Under the pieces are notes generated by a model. The model was not told the DNA's origin. It ran no database searches and worked only from the letters and a program-made list of their open reading frames with translations. The translations under genes were made by a program, and so were the position numbers. Below, piece after piece: positions 60,887-64,000 of a DNA stretch of 64,000 nucleotides. Each line of letters starts with the position of its first letter. The stretch's first letter is position 1. Origin of the DNA: Nocardia neocaledoniensis (GTDB lineage Bacteria > Actinomycetota > Actinomycetes > Mycobacteriales > Mycobacteriaceae). The stretch lies in the NCBI RefSeq assembly GCF_003182135.1, contig NZ_QGTL01000003.1, positions 496,001-560,000 on the forward strand, in the 5' to 3' direction.

Positions 60887-61614
60887 CAGCGGCCCACGAA
60901 TTTCGCCGGGCGCTTCTCCTGCCGTGCCAACCGGGCCTCCTTGGCGTCGTCGCTGGTCCAGGCCGCTTCCAGGGCGGCGCGCTGCTGGGCGCTCGCCGGG
61001 TCGCGGGTGCCGTCGTCGTTGAGCATGAGCTTCATCGCGCGCAGCGACAGCGGGGCCAGCGCGGCGATCGACTTCGCCCAGTCCTGCGCGTCGGCGAGGG
61101 AGCCGAGCTTGTTGGCGAAGCCGTAGGAGTAGGCATCCGACGCGCTCACCTGGTCGGCGGCGAGCAGGATCGTGCGGGCCGGGCCCCCGCCGATCAGCGA
61201 GACCAGGCGCGAGATCGTCCACCGATCCACCGAGATGCCGAGCTTGGCGGCCGGGATCGCGATGAACGCGTCCGGCTCGATCACCCGCAGGTCCGAGGCC
61301 AGCGCGAGCTGCACGCCCGCGCCGAGCGCGCCACCGTTGATCGCCGAGATCACCGGCACCGGAAGGGATTCGATGGTGTGCAGCATGTCGAGCAGGCCGT
61401 CGAGGAACGACTCGGAGTAGACCCCGGACAGATCGGCGCCCGCGCTGAAGATCGGGCCGCGCCCGGTGAGCACGATGACGCGCGCGCCCTGATCGACGGC
61501 GTCGAGCATGGCCGCGCGCAACTGACCGACCAGCTCCTCGTTGAGCGCGTTGCGCCGTTCCTCGCGCCGCATTTCGATGGTGATCACGTCACCATCGCGA
61601 GTCACGCCGAGCAT
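60886..61614 (-). CDS. Enoyl-CoA hydratase/isomerase-family protein
   Basis: A 242-residue crotonase. The oxyanion-hole segments are IFSAGADLSG and INGGALGAGVQLALASDLRV. The first catalytic Glu position reads GAGVQLALA rather than carrying an acidic residue there, so hydratase activity is uncertain. The start at 61614 has GGGGAGG about 7 nt upstream. It is divergent from a flavin monooxygenase-like gene and coupled to the MBL-fold gene. Confidence 0.87.
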   Translation of the reverse strand: MLGVTRDGDVITIEMRREERRNALNEELVGQLRAAMLDAVDQGARVIVLTGRGPIFSAGADLSGVYSESFLDGLLDMLHTIESLPVPVISAINGGALGAGVQLALASDLRVIEPDAFIAIPAAKLGISVDRWTISRLVSLIGGGPARTILLAADQVSASDAYSYGFANKLGSLADAQDWAKSIAALAPLSLRAMKLMLNDDGTRDPASAQQRAALEAAWTSDDAKEARLARQEKRPAKFVGR

Positions 61615-61705
61615 GCATCCTCCCCAGAAGTACCGGACACCATGGATGTCTTCACTCTGCCACAGGCGGCCGGGAACGCCCCGCAAGGCGATACCGTTGG
61701 CGGCT

Positions 61706-62824
61706 GTGGCGACAGACTTCGACATCCTGGTGATCGGCGCGGGCCAGGCGGGACTCTCGGCCGGTTACCACCTGCGCCGCCTCGGACTCGAGCCCGAACG
61801 CGACTTCCTGATCGTCGACCACGCCCCTGGCCCCGGCGGCGCGTGGCAGTTCCGCTGGCCCTCACTGACGCTGACCACCGTGAACCGCGTGCACGACCTG
61901 CCGGGGATGTCGTTCGCGGAGACGCTGCCGCCCGGCTCGGAGTCCGCGCCGGCCGCCACCGCGGTGCCGCACTACTACGAACTCTACGAAAAGCGCTTCG
62001 ACCTGCGCGTACACCGGCAGGTGACGGTGCGGGTGGTCTGTGATCGCACCGCGGACGGGCAGGCCTGCGACGGTCGCGGCGAGGTGCTGCACGTCGAGAC
62101 CGAGGGCGCGGGGACCCTGCGCACGCGCGGGCTGATCAACGGCACCGGCACCTGGGAACACCCGTTCATCCCGGTGTATCCGGGCGCGGACACCTTCGCG
62201 GGCAGGCAGCTGCACACCCGCGACTACCGGACCGCGGCGGAGTTCGCGGGCAAACACGTGGTCATCGTCGGCGGGGGCATCTCGGCGGTGCAGTTGCTCG
62301 ACGAGATCTCCCAGGTGACGTCCACCACATGGGTCACCAGGCGCGAGCCGGTGTTCCGCGCCGAGCCCTTCCGGCCGGAGGACGGGCGGGCCGCGGTGGC
62401 CATCGTCGAGGACCGGGTACGCCGCGGGCTGCCGCCGGGGTCGGTGGTCTCGGTGACCGGTCTGCCGCTCGACGCGCGCCTACGCGCGGCCCGCGACCGG
62501 GGCGTGCTGGACCGGCAGCCGATGTTCGAACGGATCGAGCCCACCGGGGTGCGCTGGGCCGACGGCCGGTTCCAGACCGCCGATGTCATCCTGTGGGCCA
62601 CCGGGTTCCGCAGCGCGCTCGACCATCTCGCCCCGCTGCGCCTGCGCGGGCCGGGCGGCGGCATCACGATGACCGGGCGGCTGGCGACCCAGGTCGAGGT
62701 GGACCCCCGGGTGCACCTGATCGGCTACGGGCCGTCGGCGAGCACGATCGGCGCGAACCGGGCGGGCCGGGCCGCGGCCGTGGAATTGACCGAATACCTG
62801 GGGATCACTCCAGACCGGCGCTGA
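61706..62824 (+). CDS. FAD/NAD(P)-binding monooxygenase-like oxidoreductase
   Basis: A 372-residue flavoprotein. It has ILVIGAGQAGLSAGYHL (FAD), then VVIVGGGISAVQLLDEI (NADPH) and DVILWATGFRSALDHL, the ATGF motif typical of flavin-containing monooxygenases and related enzymes. It is shorter than Baeyer-Villiger enzymes. The GTG at 61706 is chosen; TACCGT 8 nt upstream may be the -10. The 3' end overlaps the convergent aldo/keto reductase gene by 20 bp. Confidence 0.88.
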   Translation: MATDFDILVIGAGQAGLSAGYHLRRLGLEPERDFLIVDHAPGPGGAWQFRWPSLTLTTVNRVHDLPGMSFAETLPPGSESAPAATAVPHYYELYEKRFDLRVHRQVTVRVVCDRTADGQACDGRGEVLHVETEGAGTLRTRGLINGTGTWEHPFIPVYPGADTFAGRQLHTRDYRTAAEFAGKHVVIVGGGISAVQLLDEISQVTSTTWVTRREPVFRAEPFRPEDGRAAVAIVEDRVRRGLPPGSVVSVTGLPLDARLRAARDRGVLDRQPMFERIEPTGVRWADGRFQTADVILWATGFRSALDHLAPLRLRGPGGGITMTGRLATQVEVDPRVHLIGYGPSASTIGANRAGRAAAVELTEYLGITPDRR

Positions 62825-63659
62825 AGGTGGCCGGATCGGGGCCCACCCTGCTGCCGGTGTCGAGGCGGCTGATCGCCTCCATCGCGGGCCCGTCGAGTTC
62901 GAACGAGAACACGTCGAAGTTCTCGGCGATGCGCGAGGGCGTGACCGACTTCGGGATCACGATGTTGCCCAGCTGCAGATGCCACCGGATGATGACCTGC
63001 GCCGGCGTGCGGTCGAGTTCCTTGGCGATGGTGACGATCGTCGGGTTGTCCAGCAGGGTGCCCTGCCCGAGCGGGCTCCACGCCTCGGTGGCGATCGCGT
63101 GGTTGGCGTCGTACTGCCGCAGCTCACGCTGGCCGAGGGTGGGGTGGAGTTCGATCTGGTTGACCGCGGGGGTCTCGCCCGCCTCCGCGATCAGGGTCTC
63201 CAGGTCGATCACCCGGAAGTTCGACACCCCGATCGAGCCGACGCGGCCCTGCGACTTGAGCGCCTGGAAGGCGCGGAAGGTGTCGACGAAACGGCCTGCC
63301 GACGGGACCGGCCAGTGGATCAGGTACAGGTCGAGATAGTCCAGGCCGAGACGGCGCATGCTGGCGTCGAAGGCGCGCAGCGTGCTGTCGTAGCCGTGCT
63401 CGGAGTTCCACAGCTTGGTGGTGACATAGATTTCGTCGCGCGGGATCCCCGAGGCCTTGATGGCGCGGCCTACGCCTTCCTCGTTGCCGTAGACCGCGGC
63501 CGTATCGATGCTGCGGTAGCCGACCTTCAGCGCCTCGGCCACCACGGGCGTGACGTCGTCCTCCGGTACCTGGAAGACGCCGAAGCCGAGCTGTGGGATG
63601 ACGTTCCCGTCGTTGAGCACGATGGTGGGAACAGGGCTGCCTGCGCTTCGGAAGGTCAC
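62805..63659 (-). CDS. Aldo/keto reductase (AKR5-like)
   Basis: A 284-residue NADPH-dependent carbonyl reductase. The catalytic tetrad regions are GYRSIDTAAVYGNEEGVG (Asp, Tyr), VTTKLWNSEHGYD (Lys) and LDLYLIHWPVP (His). IPKSVTPSRIAENFDVFSFEL is the NADPH-binding segment. Length and motifs match actinobacterial 2,5-diketogluconate reductase-like proteins; the substrate is unknown. The GTG at 63659 is supported by a complete promoter ending 7 nt upstream. Confidence 0.93.
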   Translation of the reverse strand: MTFRSAGSPVPTIVLNDGNVIPQLGFGVFQVPEDDVTPVVAEALKVGYRSIDTAAVYGNEEGVGRAIKASGIPRDEIYVTTKLWNSEHGYDSTLRAFDASMRRLGLDYLDLYLIHWPVPSAGRFVDTFRAFQALKSQGRVGSIGVSNFRVIDLETLIAEAGETPAVNQIELHPTLGQRELRQYDANHAIATEAWSPLGQGTLLDNPTIVTIAKELDRTPAQVIIRWHLQLGNIVIPKSVTPSRIAENFDVFSFELDGPAMEAISRLDTGSRVGPDPATFSAGLE

Positions 63660-63666
63660 CCTTCCG

Positions 63667-63695
63667 ACGGTAGAAGTGCTTCGCCGTACCGTCAA
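63667..63695 (-). promoter_or_regulatory. Leaderless promoter of aldo/keto reductase gene
   Basis: On the minus strand, TTGACG (63690-63695), a 17-bp spacer and TACCGT (63667-63672), then 7 nt to the GTG start. Confidence 0.65.
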
Positions 63696-63753
63696 TGACG
63701 GCTCACTCGCGTGTTTCCCCAGGTGCCGAATCGGGTATGAACCGGGGCGCCGG

Positions 63754-64000
63754 TCAGTGAGTGACCCCTGTCAGCCCGATTCGGCGGTACCTGGCATGGC
63801 GCAGCGCGCGCAGCTCCGCCGTCGGCGTGGCGCGCAACGCGGCCAGTTCCTCGGTGACGGCGAGCACCATCCGGCGGGCGAACGCGACGGGTTCGTCGGC
63901 GGCGTCGGGGTATTCGTCGACGATCCGGTCGACCACGCCGTCGGCGCGCAGATCCTCGGCGCCGATGCGCTGGGCGGCGGCCAGTTCCGGCGCGTGCTCG
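63754..64000 (-). CDS. Carboxyltransferase (acetyl-CoA carboxylase-type), C-terminal end only
   Basis: Only the last 81 codons are in the window. EHAPELAAAQRIGAEDLRADGVVDRIVDEYPDAADEP is the C-terminal carboxyltransferase pattern, and ALRHARYRRIG near the end resembles AccA/AccD3-type proteins. The 5' part lies beyond the right edge, so domain content cannot be confirmed. Confidence 0.7.
   Translation of the reverse strand, partial: EHAPELAAAQRIGAEDLRADGVVDRIVDEYPDAADEPVAFARRMVLAVTEELAALRATPTAELRALRHARYRRIGLTGVTH

Overview
The window is high-GC actinobacterial chromosome, most likely Nocardia or a close mycolic-acid-containing relative. The evidence is the three-domain LigD, two MT0933/Rv0909-like antitoxin-family proteins, an SCO5389-family protein, an Rv2325c/Rv2326c-like ECF transporter, nocardial-style NRPS subunits, and frequent leaderless starts in which a TANNNT-type -10 hexamer ends 6-7 nt before the start codon. 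All assignments come from reading the sequence; no database was searched.

Layout. 1-10295 (- strand): two large NRPS genes. The upstream subunit is A-PCP-C-A-PCP-C followed by a degenerate adenylation domain without a P-loop. The downstream subunit starts directly with a full A domain and runs off the left edge. 10513-18079: M23 peptidase, nitronate monooxygenase-like protein, SCO5389-family protein, acyl-CoA synthetase, ArsR and TetR regulators, acyl-CoA dehydrogenase, and a membrane protein with a Gly/Asp tail.

18188-30190: an integrated actinomycete integrative and conjugative element (AICE, pSAM2-like) of about 12 kb in the 3' end of tRNA-Arg(CCU). It is bounded by 48-bp direct repeats. 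A tightly overlapping leftward gene set runs from a Pra-like activator through DUF2637, small proteins and a TraB/FtsK-type translocase to a motorless TraB paralogue, RepSA-like Rep, Xis and Int. A GntR regulator and a glycosyltransferase are transcribed rightward from an operator-rich gap. The right end holds strong palindromes and a long inverted duplication between two small divergent genes. These non-coding structures and the Cys-repeat secreted proteins are the least explained parts of the window.

30221-48077: Uma2 nuclease-like protein, TetR / sterol desaturase / DoxX, XthA-like nuclease, a decayed gene, an iteron-like array ahead of a DUF4143 ATPase, FUSC transporter with divergent MarR, two imine-reductase-like oxidoreductases, two small secreted proteins, AraC, tandem-HTH MerR, PNPOx-like protein, class III adenylate cyclase and RluA-like pseudouridine synthase.

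48078-64000: NDH-2-like oxidoreductase with an ECF41 sigma factor and a TIGR03086 protein, MarR, metallophosphoesterase, ECF transporter (S-A-A fusion plus T), secreted protein, isochorismatase-like hydrolase, LigD flanked by two antitoxin-family paralogues, MBL-fold hydrolase and enoyl-CoA hydratase (overlapping), flavin monooxygenase-like protein, aldo/keto reductase, and the C-terminal end of a carboxyltransferase.
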